Below, in pieces: positions 45,038-54,200 of a stretch of DNA of 64,000 bases. The translations under genes and the position numbers were made by a program. The notes under the pieces are model-generated. The model was not told the origin of the DNA and did no database searches. It was given only the letters and a program-made list of their open reading frames with translations. This stretch comes from an uncultured Shewanella sp. (lineage in GTDB: Bacteria > Pseudomonadota > Gammaproteobacteria > Enterobacterales > Shewanellaceae): the NCBI RefSeq assembly GCF_947501225.1, contig NZ_CANMUW010000012.1, positions 84,212-148,211 on the forward strand. The letters are read 5' to 3'. Position 1 is the first letter of the stretch. The number at the start of each line of letters is the position of its first letter.

Positions 45038-46834
45038 TTATCTCCCGTACATCGCATTGATCTCACGGGCATACTTGTTATAGATAACCTTACGACGCAG
45101 TTTCATCGTCGGGGTGATCAAACCCGCTTCCATAGAGAAGGCTTCGGGCAAGAGGGTAAACTTCTTAATCTTCTCAAACCCGGCTAGATCTGACTGCAAT
45201 GTCTTAAGACGATTTTCGAAATGCTCAACCACATGGCTGTGACGCAGCAACTCCATCGGTGACTCGTAGTGGATCCCCTTCTCTTTCGCCCACTCTTCGA
45301 GCGCTTCGAAGGCCGGAACAATCAGGGCTGTCACATAGTTCTTTGCATCGGCAACGATGGCAACCTGCTCGATGAATGGACAGCAGCCAACCTTACCCTC
45401 GACTCGCTGAGGTGCGATATACTTACCATTTGAGGTTTTCATCAACTCTTTGATTCTGTCTGTGATAAACAGGTTACCCTCTTCATCCATACGACCCGCA
45501 TCGCCGGTTTTTAACCAACCATCTTCGAACGCAGCAGCCGTATCTTCGGGGCGGTTGTAGTAACCACGCATCACGGTCTCACCACGAACCAGAATCTCAT
45601 TGTCTTTACCTAACTTCACTTCCATGTCCGGTAACGGCTTACCGTTGGAGCCCGGCACGCGGTTAGAGAGAGTATTACAGGTGATAGTCGCATTGGTTTC
45701 GGTCATGCCGTAACCACACAATACGGGTACATCGATACTCTGGAAAAACGCACTCACGTTAGGGTCTAAAGCAGCACCACCGCAGGGCATAAACTTAAGA
45801 CGTCCACCCAGAACCTGCTTAAGCTTACTGAAAACCAGCTTGTCGGCGAGTTTCCACTGCAGGCTCAAGGCCAGCGACGCTTTGTGACGTCCCTGACCTA
45901 CTTCAGACTGACGATGTCCGACAGACATGGCCCAGGTAAACATCTTCTGTCTTAGTTCAGGTGCTTTAATCACCTTATCCTGTACCGCACTGTAGACCTT
46001 CTCCAGGAATCTGGGCACGACACATAGTGTGTGGGGACGAACCGCGACGATAGCCTCTTTGACAGCCATCGGGTCCTGAAGATAGACGTTGTGTCCTCCC
46101 CTGCTGAGCACATAGAAGCTCCAACCACGTTCAAATACATGGCTTAACGGCAGGAAGGCCAGAGAGACATCACCGGGTGTGAATGCCAGCACCTTATCGT
46201 GTTGATAGATCATGGAAGCGATATTACGGTAATCCATCATCACACCTTTCGGATTACCCGTCGTCCCGGAGGTATAGATGAGGGTCAGAAGATCATCCAA
46301 ACAGGCTTCATCGGTACGTTTATCCAGTTCTGCGATGACTTCTGCAGAGTGATTCATGGCGAGCAGGTCGTCAAAGTAGATGTGATTATCATACTCCTTC
46401 AGAACAACGCTCTTATCGAAGACCACGATATGGGTCAGGCTGTCACAATGCTGAACCAGCTTACAGGCCATCTCATAATGATCTTTATCGCCGGCAAATA
46501 TCAGCTTGGCCTGGGCATCATTCACAATATAGCTAGCTTGCTCAAAAGTACTGGTCGGGTAGATAGGCACGACGATGGAGCGGCTCTTTAGGCTGCCGAT
46601 ATCGGCACAGGCCCACTGAGGACAATTTTGTGACAGGATGACGACTCGATCCTGAACTTCGATACCGAATTGAATCAATGCCTGAGCGACCTTCGAGTTG
46701 TTCTCATCGAATGATCGCCAGCTCACCTGATCCCAGGGAGCCGCCATTTCGAATCCTTCGAGCGCGATAGCGTCGCCGAGTTCCTGGCTCTGCTGTTTGA
46801 TTAAACGGGTTAAATGATACTGCTCGAGTGACAT
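45038..46834 (-). CDS. Long-chain acyl-CoA synthetase (AMP-forming, FadD15 type)
   Basis: 598-residue ligase activating fatty acids with ATP and CoA. Motifs: LTLIYTSGTTGNPKGVMMDY near 180-200 (P-loop), GYGMTETNATI near 370, TGDAGRMDEEGNLFITDRIKELMKTSNGKYIAP near 450-480 with the hinge and the conserved K. Length and the ACPF-like end (LLPEAFSMEAGLITPTMKLRRKVI) fit the FadD15-like branch found in bacteria and eukaryotes. ATG at 46832-46834. Monocistronic, with its own terminator. Confidence 0.93.
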   Translation of the reverse strand: MSLEQYHLTRLIKQQSQELGDAIALEGFEMAAPWDQVSWRSFDENNSKVAQALIQFGIEVQDRVVILSQNCPQWACADIGSLKSRSIVVPIYPTSTFEQASYIVNDAQAKLIFAGDKDHYEMACKLVQHCDSLTHIVVFDKSVVLKEYDNHIYFDDLLAMNHSAEVIAELDKRTDEACLDDLLTLIYTSGTTGNPKGVMMDYRNIASMIYQHDKVLAFTPGDVSLAFLPLSHVFERGWSFYVLSRGGHNVYLQDPMAVKEAIVAVRPHTLCVVPRFLEKVYSAVQDKVIKAPELRQKMFTWAMSVGHRQSEVGQGRHKASLALSLQWKLADKLVFSKLKQVLGGRLKFMPCGGAALDPNVSAFFQSIDVPVLCGYGMTETNATITCNTLSNRVPGSNGKPLPDMEVKLGKDNEILVRGETVMRGYYNRPEDTAAAFEDGWLKTGDAGRMDEEGNLFITDRIKELMKTSNGKYIAPQRVEGKVGCCPFIEQVAIVADAKNYVTALIVPAFEALEEWAKEKGIHYESPMELLRHSHVVEHFENRLKTLQSDLAGFEKIKKFTLLPEAFSMEAGLITPTMKLRRKVIYNKYAREINAMYGR

Positions 46835-46960
46835 AATTCGGGGCCTTTTAAGCGTACAGGTGTTCCTCTTTTAGGGCATTTTACTCGAATGATTCGCAAA
46901 TAATAAGAGCAATTGCTCAATTTATGTTAATTCAGCCACAGTTTTGTAAAAGTTGAGCGG

Positions 46961-48283
46961 TTACACCAAGTCACCACGCCATAGCTTTTTGCTTCCATAC
47001 CATAGAGTTAGCATAGCAACACCCGTAAAAATAAGGTCTCCCGCTAACCATGGTATAACATCACTACCTTCGGTGATCAGACGTAAGCCTGCCGAAACCC
47101 AAGCGGAGTGACAGATAATAATCAGCATAGTCATGGACAACTGTAGTGCGCTTTTACACAGACTACCGGCCCCCAGAATAAAACCGCAACCGAAGAGAGT
47201 AGCCATCACGAAGTGCAGCCAGATAGAGAGAGTAACGGCAGGATTTATGAAAAAGACCAGAGACGCGGTTACGGCCATGATCAGAGTCAAGAGGAGCGAT
47301 AACTTAAACTGGCTGCGATTAAACGCATCTATCATCCCCTGCTTACCGCTAAAGCCCGGCAGCATATACAGAGCCTCTACCGCCCGCCAGCGTTGGATCC
47401 GACTCCAATGTACCATGGCGCAGGTCACGCAGCTAAATTGCGCCAGCAAAAACAGCACTGGGATCTCCACGCCTGTCAGCTGAGAAAGAACGGCAATGGT
47501 GAGTGTGAACAGAGGCATGGCTACAATCAAGATTGCCAGCAAGGGCCCCATAAAGAAGCTTACCGGATGCAGGCTCTGCTCAAGCTTAGTGATAAAACGG
47601 TATGACTTGGCAGTGGGCAACCAGATACCGCCCATCTCCAGCGCATTAAGATAGATACTGCGGGCGTCCGGGTGCCAAGGACTCACAGTAACCCTCTTGT
47701 AGATAACCCGCACCAGCATCAGAATGAGGAGCACTAAAGCAAACACCATAAACTCAGACAATAATGCGGATACCGATTCCATCAGAAGCAGAGATAGGTA
47801 CAGAAAAATGGATAGATAATAAGTGCTCTGCTTTATTTGGCACAGATAGATAAAGCTTAACCCTAAGCCGGTTGCCAATAAAAGCTGAGTAAACGCACCA
47901 TAGATCCCCGTGACAAATGAGACAACAGAGCCTGTCACAAATGCACTCAGCAACATAAAGCCACATTGAAACAGCATGTTGTTACGGTACTCGGGGATTA
48001 ATATAGACCACTCGGTTGCCGCAAGCCGGTTAAGTTGCCAGGCAACAGCGGCTGAAACAGATACCTGAATCATCCCCAGCATCAAGGGAAGCACTTCAGG
48101 TTTACTAAATGCAATTACTGGCGCTAACATCACCAAGCCGAGCAGCGCGACTCCCATAAAGCTGGCACTACCGACATCGTAAAACCAGAATCGAAAAACG
48201 CCAGCGAAACGGCGCTGAAGAAAGCTTAACAAAGGCGCCTCATCACCTCTGGCCCGGGCCAGTTCGACATCGGGGCCACTCAT
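46961..48283 (-). CDS. ABC transporter membrane subunit (large, 440 residues)
   Basis: Integral membrane protein with about 11-12 hydrophobic segments (for example ASFMGVALLGLVMLAPVIAF, SVSAAVAWQL, LLAILIVAMPLFTLTIAVL, FVMATLFGCGFILGAGSL). No named family is certain, but its ATG overlaps the stop of the upstream ATPase (ATGA), so it is the permease partner. ATG at 48281-48283 is chosen; an open frame upstream is covered by the ATPase gene. The set is with a YtrA-like repressor, which often controls such exporters. Substrate unknown. Confidence 0.75.
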   Translation of the reverse strand: MSGPDVELARARGDEAPLLSFLQRRFAGVFRFWFYDVGSASFMGVALLGLVMLAPVIAFSKPEVLPLMLGMIQVSVSAAVAWQLNRLAATEWSILIPEYRNNMLFQCGFMLLSAFVTGSVVSFVTGIYGAFTQLLLATGLGLSFIYLCQIKQSTYYLSIFLYLSLLLMESVSALLSEFMVFALVLLILMLVRVIYKRVTVSPWHPDARSIYLNALEMGGIWLPTAKSYRFITKLEQSLHPVSFFMGPLLAILIVAMPLFTLTIAVLSQLTGVEIPVLFLLAQFSCVTCAMVHWSRIQRWRAVEALYMLPGFSGKQGMIDAFNRSQFKLSLLLTLIMAVTASLVFFINPAVTLSIWLHFVMATLFGCGFILGAGSLCKSALQLSMTMLIIICHSAWVSAGLRLITEGSDVIPWLAGDLIFTGVAMLTLWYGSKKLWRGDLV

Positions 48284-49119
48284 CGGTGAAGCTCCATAAA
48301 CAACTGCTCCATATTTAAAGCACTGGCTTCTATTCCCGGGCACTTCTCTGGAGAGAAGTTATCCACCAGCAACTTATTGCCACTGCGATTTAACACCCTC
48401 AGCCCTGTCGGTACTTCATCATCGACAAGGGTCAATAGCTTCACCTCCTCCCGCACACTATCGAGTTCCTTGAAGAGTACCAGCTCTCCATCTTTAATCA
48501 GTGCCAGGTGGCTGGCTACCCGCTCTAGATCCGAGGTGATATGGGATGAAAACAGTACGGCCGAGCCGGACTCGAGTGCCAACTCAAACAGATCCAGCAT
48601 AAACTTTCGGCGGGCAATGGGATCCAAACTCGCTACCGGCTCATCCAGGAGCAAGAGTTTAGGTCGATAGGCCATGGCCATAATCAGAGCCAGTGACTGG
48701 CGCTGACCCACTGACAATCGCTGAACCTGCTGCTTTGTATCAAGACTGAATCTCTGCAGCCACTCATCTTCTAGCTCTCTATCCCACATTGGATAGAAGC
48801 TCCTGTGTAACTCAAGCGCCCTTGCAACACTGAAGCCTTCGTAACCAAACGGCTGTTGCGGCACATAACCAATCTGAGCCTTGGCCGCCGAACTGAGCCG
48901 GTGAACCGGTTCACCTAAGGTGCTGATCTCACCGGAGGTCGGTTCGATGATCCCAAGCGCAATGCGCATCAGTGTCGATTTCCCCGCGCCATTTTGTCCC
49001 AGAAGGCCAACGACCATACCGGGAAACAGCTTAACAGAGAGGGAGTTAATCGCTGTCGTATCTGAAAATTTCTTAGTGACCCTGTTAAACTCCAGAATCG
49101 GCGCTTGGTTCATATCCAT
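48280..49119 (-). CDS. ABC transporter ATP-binding protein (GntR-linked)
   Basis: 279-residue ATPase: Walker A GLLGQNGAGKST near 36, signature LSVGQRQ near 137, Walker B LLLLDEPVASLDP near 157 and the H-loop in VLFSSHITSDLERV. A C-terminal extension after about residue 215 is typical of drug or peptide exporters. AAGGATTGAACTG precedes the ATG at 49117-49119. It starts 42 bp after the GntR gene and overlaps the permease gene; the three form one operon. Confidence 0.92.
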   Translation of the reverse strand: MDMNQAPILEFNRVTKKFSDTTAINSLSVKLFPGMVVGLLGQNGAGKSTLMRIALGIIEPTSGEISTLGEPVHRLSSAAKAQIGYVPQQPFGYEGFSVARALELHRSFYPMWDRELEDEWLQRFSLDTKQQVQRLSVGQRQSLALIMAMAYRPKLLLLDEPVASLDPIARRKFMLDLFELALESGSAVLFSSHITSDLERVASHLALIKDGELVLFKELDSVREEVKLLTLVDDEVPTGLRVLNRSGNKLLVDNFSPEKCPGIEASALNMEQLFMELHR

Positions 49120-49161
49120 CAGTTCAATCCTTTGTTCTTATATGTTTTGTTTTAACCTGAG

Positions 49162-49530
49162 TTACCAGCAACGTTCAATAAGTTCCATCAACTCATCTTG
49201 GCTAATTCCCAACTGTTTGGCCTGAGAAAGCAGATCATCAACCTGAGGCTTAAGTAGCTTAGCGCCGGAAGTCTTCTCGCTGCTCTCACGCCTCGCGACC
49301 CGGGTAGGCTGGCCACGCCTGCGTTCCAGCCAGCCCTGTTCGACCAACTGCTGGATGGCTCTGGATACAGTCATAGGATTAACTGAAAGGTGCTCGGCCA
49401 TCTGGCGCACCGAGGGCAGCACCTGCTCAGCTTCCAGCTGACCACCTACAATCAAACGTACAACCTGTTCGCTCAACTGTCGGTATATTGGGTCGCCACT
49501 GCCGGGGTTGACATTTATTAGTTCTAACAT
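49162..49530 (-). CDS. YtrA-like GntR family transcriptional regulator
   Basis: 122 residues: an N-terminal winged helix (GDPIYRQLSEQVVRLIVGGQLEAEQVLPSVRQMAEHLSVNPMTVSRAIQQL) and only a short C-terminal helical tail with no ligand domain, which is the YtrA subfamily. These repressors typically control the ABC transporter encoded next to them. AAAGG precedes the ATG. An operator-like palindrome lies 15 bp upstream of the start and 66 bp upstream of the divergent hydrolase gene, so one site could control both sides. Confidence 0.9.
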   Translation of the reverse strand: MLELINVNPGSGDPIYRQLSEQVVRLIVGGQLEAEQVLPSVRQMAEHLSVNPMTVSRAIQQLVEQGWLERRRGQPTRVARRESSEKTSGAKLLKPQVDDLLSQAKQLGISQDELMELIERCW

Positions 49531-49544
49531 TAGCCTTTAAACAC

Positions 49545-49556
49545 TGTATTAATACA
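49545..49556. promoter_or_regulatory. Palindromic GntR-type operator candidate
   Basis: TGTATTAATACA at 49545-49556 is a perfect palindrome, followed by TTGATACACCGATACAGCA with two GATACA repeats. It sits in the 91-bp gap between the YtrA-like gene and the divergent secreted hydrolase gene. The form resembles operators of YtrA-type GntR repressors; binding is inferred. Confidence 0.55.
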
Positions 49557-49621
49557 TTGATACACCGATACAGCAATAATTTACCATAGATTGAGTAATT
49601 TTCAAGAAAGGAATAGGCATC

Positions 49622-51184
49622 ATGCTTTATGGAGAGCCAGACCGCTCAGTTAAAGACAGAAGCGGTAATACAGCAAGGGTTAGACCACTAACCTCACTCA
49701 TCCCCCCTCTGGTAATAGGCACCATTTTATTCAGCCTTCCGGCCTTCGCCAACACCATGACAGGCCAGGCAGTGCAGACGAGTCCGGCTCACTGCTATGT
49801 CGACGACCTACCCGAGCGGCTCGATTGTGGTTTTGTTACCGTCCCCGAAAATCGAAATAAGCCGGATGGTAAGCAGATAGATATTCATTATGTTGTGCTT
49901 CCGGCCATCAAGAGCGGGGCAAACTCGGAGGCCTTCCTTGCTATCGCCGGTGGCCCGGGCCAATCGGCCATAGATAATGCGGCGGGTTTCAGTCGCATAT
50001 TTAACAAGGTGCGACAGAAGAGAGATATTTTACTCATCGACCAACGCGGCACGGGTCGCTCCAATCAGCTCAAATGCGAAGGGGAAGGATTTGAGGGGGC
50101 CCTCTCCATCGATGAGGCCAACTTCGATGTCGCCAAGGAGACTCAGGCCTGCCTCGATGAACTCGATGCCGATGTAACTCAGTACGGCAGCCTCAATGCA
50201 CTGGAAGACTTCGAGGCCGTTCGCAAACATCTCGGTTACCGCAAGCTACACCTATACGGGATCTCCTACGGTACCCGCATGGCACAGCTTTACCAGCGTC
50301 ACTATCCTCAGGTGCTATCGACCGTCACCATAGATGGCGTGGTCCCCATGCAGCAGAACGTACTCGCCATAGGCAGCGCCATCAGTAGAGGCTTCGAGCT
50401 GCTTCTCCAGGATTGCGAGAGTAATAGTCTCTGCGGCAAGCAGTTTCCAAACCTCAAAGACGACCTGAATAAGGTAGAAACCAAGCTGGCAGCGGCACCG
50501 GCAGTCAGCCAGGTCAGGGATCCGTTAACCGGAGAGTCCACCCAACTCACCATGACACGCTCTAAGTTTATGGGCGCGATTCGAATGGCGCTCTATATGC
50601 CAAATGTCAGAGCCCTCATCCCCCATGCGATCAGCGAAGCGGCAAAAGAGAACTTCCAACCCATAATGGGCCTATATGCCCTCACCATCGATAGTACCGG
50701 CATCGCCATGGGCATGCATGCCTCGGTCGTTTGTGGTGAAGATTGGCAACGACTCACACCTAAGGAGAGGGAGCTAGCCAATCAAACCTATTTCGGTAAG
50801 GAGATGATCACCAACTTCGAGAAGTCTTGCGCCATCTGGAATATGCCGACCGTGGATGCCAGCTTCTCTGAGCCCGTTAGCAGTGATATCCCCACTCTGG
50901 TGCTATCCGGGCAGCTGGATCCGGCGACCCCACCCAGCTGGGGAGACCTCGCCATGGAGAAGCTGACCAATGCCAAACACTTTATCGCCCCCTTCGCGAC
51001 CCATGGTGTAGCTAACCAGTCCTGTGGTAACGACCTGATTGCCGAGTTGGTCGAAACCGGCGACGTGAAGAAATTGGACGGAGAGTGTCTGAACAGGGAT
51101 GTAAGCCGTAACTTCTACCTCAATGCCAGTACCGTTGAGGCTATTCCCTCAGCGGAAACAACTCAGGGAGCCAGCCATGATTAA
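49622..51184 (+). CDS. Secreted alpha/beta hydrolase, TAP/proline iminopeptidase-like
   Basis: 520-residue hydrolase with a signal sequence at about 25-46 (LIPPLVIGTILFSLPAFA) and an unusual 24-residue charged leader before it. Family blocks: FVTVPENRNKP, FLAIAGGPGQSAID (oxyanion region), ILLIDQRGTGRSNQL, and the nucleophile elbow YGISYGTRMA near 220 with Ser. The acid is in SGQLDPATPP near 432 and the His in FATHGVANQSC near 459. It fits tripeptidyl aminopeptidase/TAP-like proteases that trim N-termini of peptides. Its stop overlaps the next ATPase gene by 8 bp. Confidence 0.88.
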   Translation: MLYGEPDRSVKDRSGNTARVRPLTSLIPPLVIGTILFSLPAFANTMTGQAVQTSPAHCYVDDLPERLDCGFVTVPENRNKPDGKQIDIHYVVLPAIKSGANSEAFLAIAGGPGQSAIDNAAGFSRIFNKVRQKRDILLIDQRGTGRSNQLKCEGEGFEGALSIDEANFDVAKETQACLDELDADVTQYGSLNALEDFEAVRKHLGYRKLHLYGISYGTRMAQLYQRHYPQVLSTVTIDGVVPMQQNVLAIGSAISRGFELLLQDCESNSLCGKQFPNLKDDLNKVETKLAAAPAVSQVRDPLTGESTQLTMTRSKFMGAIRMALYMPNVRALIPHAISEAAKENFQPIMGLYALTIDSTGIAMGMHASVVCGEDWQRLTPKERELANQTYFGKEMITNFEKSCAIWNMPTVDASFSEPVSSDIPTLVLSGQLDPATPPSWGDLAMEKLTNAKHFIAPFATHGVANQSCGNDLIAELVETGDVKKLDGECLNRDVSRNFYLNASTVEAIPSAETTQGASHD

Positions 51185-51911
51185 AGTATCTAACCTGTCA
51201 AAACATATCGGAGAGGTTCAGGCACTCAATGATCTGAGCTTTGAAGCCAAAGATGGCCAAATTACCGGCCTGCTAGGCCCTAACGGCGCGGGGAAAACTA
51301 CCTGTTTGAGAACCGTATTCGGTTTGCTTCAGGCCGACAACGGCATAGCCGAGATCGATGGTATCGATGTAGCTCAATCCCCAACCGAAGCGAAACAGCA
51401 GTTGGGGTTGTTTCCGGATCCTTTCGGGCTCTATGAACGTTTAACTCCCAGGGAGTACATCAGCTACTTCGCCGAACTTAATGGTTTATCAAGGGCTGCT
51501 GCCAAAACCGCAACGGCCAAGGTACTCAGCCAGCTTCATATGGATGATATCGCCGACAGACGCTGCAAAGGCTTCTCTCAGGGTCAACGGATGAAAACCG
51601 CACTGGCACAGGCCATAGTCCACCAGCCGACAAACATCATACTGGATGAACCCACCCGAGGTTTAGATGTCATGAGCACCCGGGTGCTCAGAGAGCTGCT
51701 GAAAGAGTTAAAAGCGCAGGGACACTGCGTACTTTTCTCCAGCCATGTCATGCAGGAGGTCGCCGCACTCTGTGATCAGGTCATAGTGATGGCCGACGGC
51801 AAGGTGGTGGCGGTTGGCAGCCCACGGGAGCTTTGTGAGCAAACAGGAAAAGTGTCACTGGAAGATGCATTCATTGAGTTAATAGGGACAGATGAGGGAA
51901 TCGCAGCATGA
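51177..51911 (+). CDS. ABC transporter ATP-binding protein (NatA-like)
   Basis: 244 residues: Walker A GLLGPNGAGKTT near 33, the Q-loop region LFPDPFGLYERLTPREYI, signature FSQGQRMK near 131, Walker B IILDEPTRGLDV and CVLFSSHVMQEVAALC. The IILDEPTRGLDV form and the permease that follows fit NatA of the Na+ or drug extrusion family. ATG at 51177-51179 lies inside the end of the preceding hydrolase gene (ATGATTAA), and its own TGA overlaps the permease ATG; all are translationally coupled. Confidence 0.93.
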   Translation: MIKVSNLSKHIGEVQALNDLSFEAKDGQITGLLGPNGAGKTTCLRTVFGLLQADNGIAEIDGIDVAQSPTEAKQQLGLFPDPFGLYERLTPREYISYFAELNGLSRAAAKTATAKVLSQLHMDDIADRRCKGFSQGQRMKTALAQAIVHQPTNIILDEPTRGLDVMSTRVLRELLKELKAQGHCVLFSSHVMQEVAALCDQVIVMADGKVVAVGSPRELCEQTGKVSLEDAFIELIGTDEGIAA

Positions 51912-53071
51912 TGCACAAGATAATGACCATGGTCAGAAAAGAGCTGATCGATGCCGCCAGAGACAAGCGCTCGGTGATGGCCGGCCTCTATTATGCTATA
52001 GGAACACCACTTCTGATGTGCGGCATGTTTATGTTGCTCATCGGGCAGATATCCAGCCCGGAAGATCTCAATATCAGGATTGAGAACGGTGAGAGTGCAC
52101 CGGATCTGGTTAAATATCTGTCCAGTCAGGGGATCACCCATGGCGATAACCAAAGCCTCACCGAGACGGGTGAGAAGCTGGATGTGAAAGATATCCGCCT
52201 GGTCATAAGTGATGATTATGCAGCCCAAATGGCCAAGGGGATGAGCGCCGAGATCACACTTATCGCGGACAACTCCAACGAGAAACTGCAAAACTCCATA
52301 AGACGGCTGGAGAAAGATCTGCAGACCTATAGCGCGGAAATGGGCAGTTTGAGGCTGATTGCGAGGGGCATAGATCCGCGGGTTATTCAACCCATCAAGT
52401 TAAATGTCGAAGATCAGGCTACCCCCGACTCCAAGGGCGGTGTGATTCTGGGTGTTGCCACTATGACCATGATCTATGCCGTTTTTATCTCAGGCATGAA
52501 CCTGGCCATAGATACCAGTGCGGGCGAGCGTGAACGTAACTCATTGGCCCTGCTGCTCAGCCATCCGGTATCGACCACCAGTATCGTTTTAGCAAAAGTC
52601 TTTGCCGTGACTGTATTTGCCATGCTGGGGTTGTTATTAACCCTGCTCATCTCCAAGTTGGCCTATGCCTTTGTGCCATGGCAGGAGCTTGGCTTTACAG
52701 TAACCATCAGCACCGAATTCATCGTGTTAATGCTGTTAATTGGTTTACCTATCGCTGTCATGGCCGCCAGTTTGCAACTGTTTGTCTCATTTATGGCCAA
52801 GACATTCAAGGAGGCTCAGTCATACCTCACCTTAGTACTCATAGTTCCTATGATGCTTTCGATGGCGGCCAGCTACAACATTGCCCCGGATACCCTGCAG
52901 TGGTTACCGGTATCAGGACAACAGCAGGCGTTGATCGCATTCATTAAGGGCAGAGAACTCCCTATGTTGCAGTTGCTGTTCTCCTCTCTTACGACGCTGG
53001 TAATTGCCATCGGATTAACCATAGGCATGGAACGTTCACTGAAAAGCGAGAAGATAGTTTTCGGCTTATAA
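51908..53071 (+). CDS. ABC transporter permease (NatB-like)
   Basis: 387 residues of the ABC-2 type permease fold with an N-terminal helix (SVMAGLYYAIGTPLLMCGMFMLLIG), a periplasmic domain of about 140 residues, and five or six C-terminal helices (VILGVATMTMIYAVFISGMNLAIDTSAGERERNSLALLLSHP is the typical entry). NatB proteins work with NatA. The start ATGATG overlaps the NatA stop. It may export Na+, a peptide or an antibiotic; the substrate is not visible. Confidence 0.9.
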   Translation: MMHKIMTMVRKELIDAARDKRSVMAGLYYAIGTPLLMCGMFMLLIGQISSPEDLNIRIENGESAPDLVKYLSSQGITHGDNQSLTETGEKLDVKDIRLVISDDYAAQMAKGMSAEITLIADNSNEKLQNSIRRLEKDLQTYSAEMGSLRLIARGIDPRVIQPIKLNVEDQATPDSKGGVILGVATMTMIYAVFISGMNLAIDTSAGERERNSLALLLSHPVSTTSIVLAKVFAVTVFAMLGLLLTLLISKLAYAFVPWQELGFTVTISTEFIVLMLLIGLPIAVMAASLQLFVSFMAKTFKEAQSYLTLVLIVPMMLSMAASYNIAPDTLQWLPVSGQQQALIAFIKGRELPMLQLLFSSLTTLVIAIGLTIGMERSLKSEKIVFGL

Positions 53072-53104
53072 AAGATACGAAAGAAATCAAAGGAAGGATG
53101 AAAA

Positions 53105-53356
53105 ATGGAATTTATAGATAATATTGTAGCCGGTGAGAATTATGCATTTATCACACTGATACTCGTTGCTGTGGCTGTCCTCTGGTTTCTGCCGGCAATA
53201 CTTGCACTCATGTTTAACCGAAAGCATTTCAAGCTCATTTTGCTGGCTTGTATTCCGGCAGGTTTTTCACTGATAGCATGGGGTGGCGTACTGGTATGGG
53301 CTACAACCGGTAAAGTTGTCGAAAAGTATTCGAATCAGGCTAAAGCTCGGGAGTAG
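53105..53356 (+). CDS. Small membrane protein, superinfection-immunity-like (Imm_superinfect family)
   Basis: 83 residues with two helices: ITLILVAVAVLWFLPAILALMF near 16-37 and LILLACIPAGFSLIAWGGVLVW near 44-66. The pattern of a FLPAILAL first helix, a short Asn-Arg-Lys turn and an IAWGGVLVWA second helix matches the 'superinfection immunity protein' family named after phage T4 Imm. Many members are chromosomal and of unknown role. AAAGGAAGG precedes the ATG, 33 bp after the permease, so it ends this operon. Confidence 0.72.
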   Translation: MEFIDNIVAGENYAFITLILVAVAVLWFLPAILALMFNRKHFKLILLACIPAGFSLIAWGGVLVWATTGKVVEKYSNQAKARE

Positions 53357-53396
53357 AGAAACCAGAGATAACCTTCATCACAGCATAAAAGTAAAG

Positions 53397-53426
53397 GCCA
53401 CCTTGAAGCAGGAACTCCAAGGTGGC
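53397..53426. terminator. Terminator-like hairpin between convergent genes
   Basis: GCCACCTTG / CAAGGTGGC with a 12-base loop, between the small membrane protein gene and mogA. Only weak T runs follow, so efficiency is uncertain. Confidence 0.6.
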
Positions 53427-53459
53427 ATTTATGCTTTTCCAGGTTCGTAAGTTCTGAGC

Positions 53460-53993
53460 TTACTTGGCCTTCGGACGGAATGGCTTGATAACCGCTTCGT
53501 CACACTCGAGGAAGGGGCCGTCCATCAGATCGATGCAGTATGGGATTGCTGGGAACACGGCATCGAGACACTCACGAATCGACTTAGGTTTACCCGGAAG
53601 GTTCACGATCAACGAGTCACCACGCAGACCCGCTGTCTGACGTGACAGAATGGCTGTCGGTACAAACTTCAATGACTCGGCACGCATCAACTCTCCAAAG
53701 CCCGGCATCATGCGATCGCACACCTCTTCGGTAGCTTCCGGAGTCACGTCGCGCTTAGCTGGTCCGGTACCGCCTGTAGTTACGATCAGGCTACAGTTCT
53801 GCTCATCAGCCATCTTAATCAGGGTCGCAGCGATAACATCCTGCTCATCGGGAATGACTTCATAAACCGGCTCCCACTCAGAGGTGAGATATTCATTTAA
53901 TACATCGATAATCGCTTTACCGGAGATATCTTCATAGATCCCGGCGCTGGCTCTATCACTTACTGTCACAATACCGATTTTTGCTTTAGTCAT
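53460..53993 (-). CDS. mogA: Molybdopterin adenylyltransferase
   Basis: Adenylates molybdopterin before molybdenum insertion, a step needed for the formate dehydrogenases encoded in this window. 177 residues match MogA: IGIVTVSDRASAGIYEDISG, CSLIVTTGGTGPAKRDVTPEAT near 80-102 with the GGTGP motif, and SLIVNLPGKPKSIRECLDAVFPAIPYC near 125. The end lies just inside a repeat-free gap. It is separate from the fdh genes by about 40 kb. Confidence 0.95.
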   Translation of the reverse strand: MTKAKIGIVTVSDRASAGIYEDISGKAIIDVLNEYLTSEWEPVYEVIPDEQDVIAATLIKMADEQNCSLIVTTGGTGPAKRDVTPEATEEVCDRMMPGFGELMRAESLKFVPTAILSRQTAGLRGDSLIVNLPGKPKSIRECLDAVFPAIPYCIDLMDGPFLECDEAVIKPFRPKAK

Positions 53994-54200
53994 CTTCAGT
54001 CCTATCGAATAAACATGGTGTTATCTACAGCTCCTCAATCACATAAAAACATTGAGGCAGAGGATATTAGTTACATCTAAACTAGCATAGTTAACGGCTA
54101 TTATATCTTTAAGCGTATTGGAAATGGGAGCTAATCCGGTATTTATCCTGGATAACACTCACTTGCGCTTAAGTCGTTGAGATTATCTTGCTGCCGGGCT

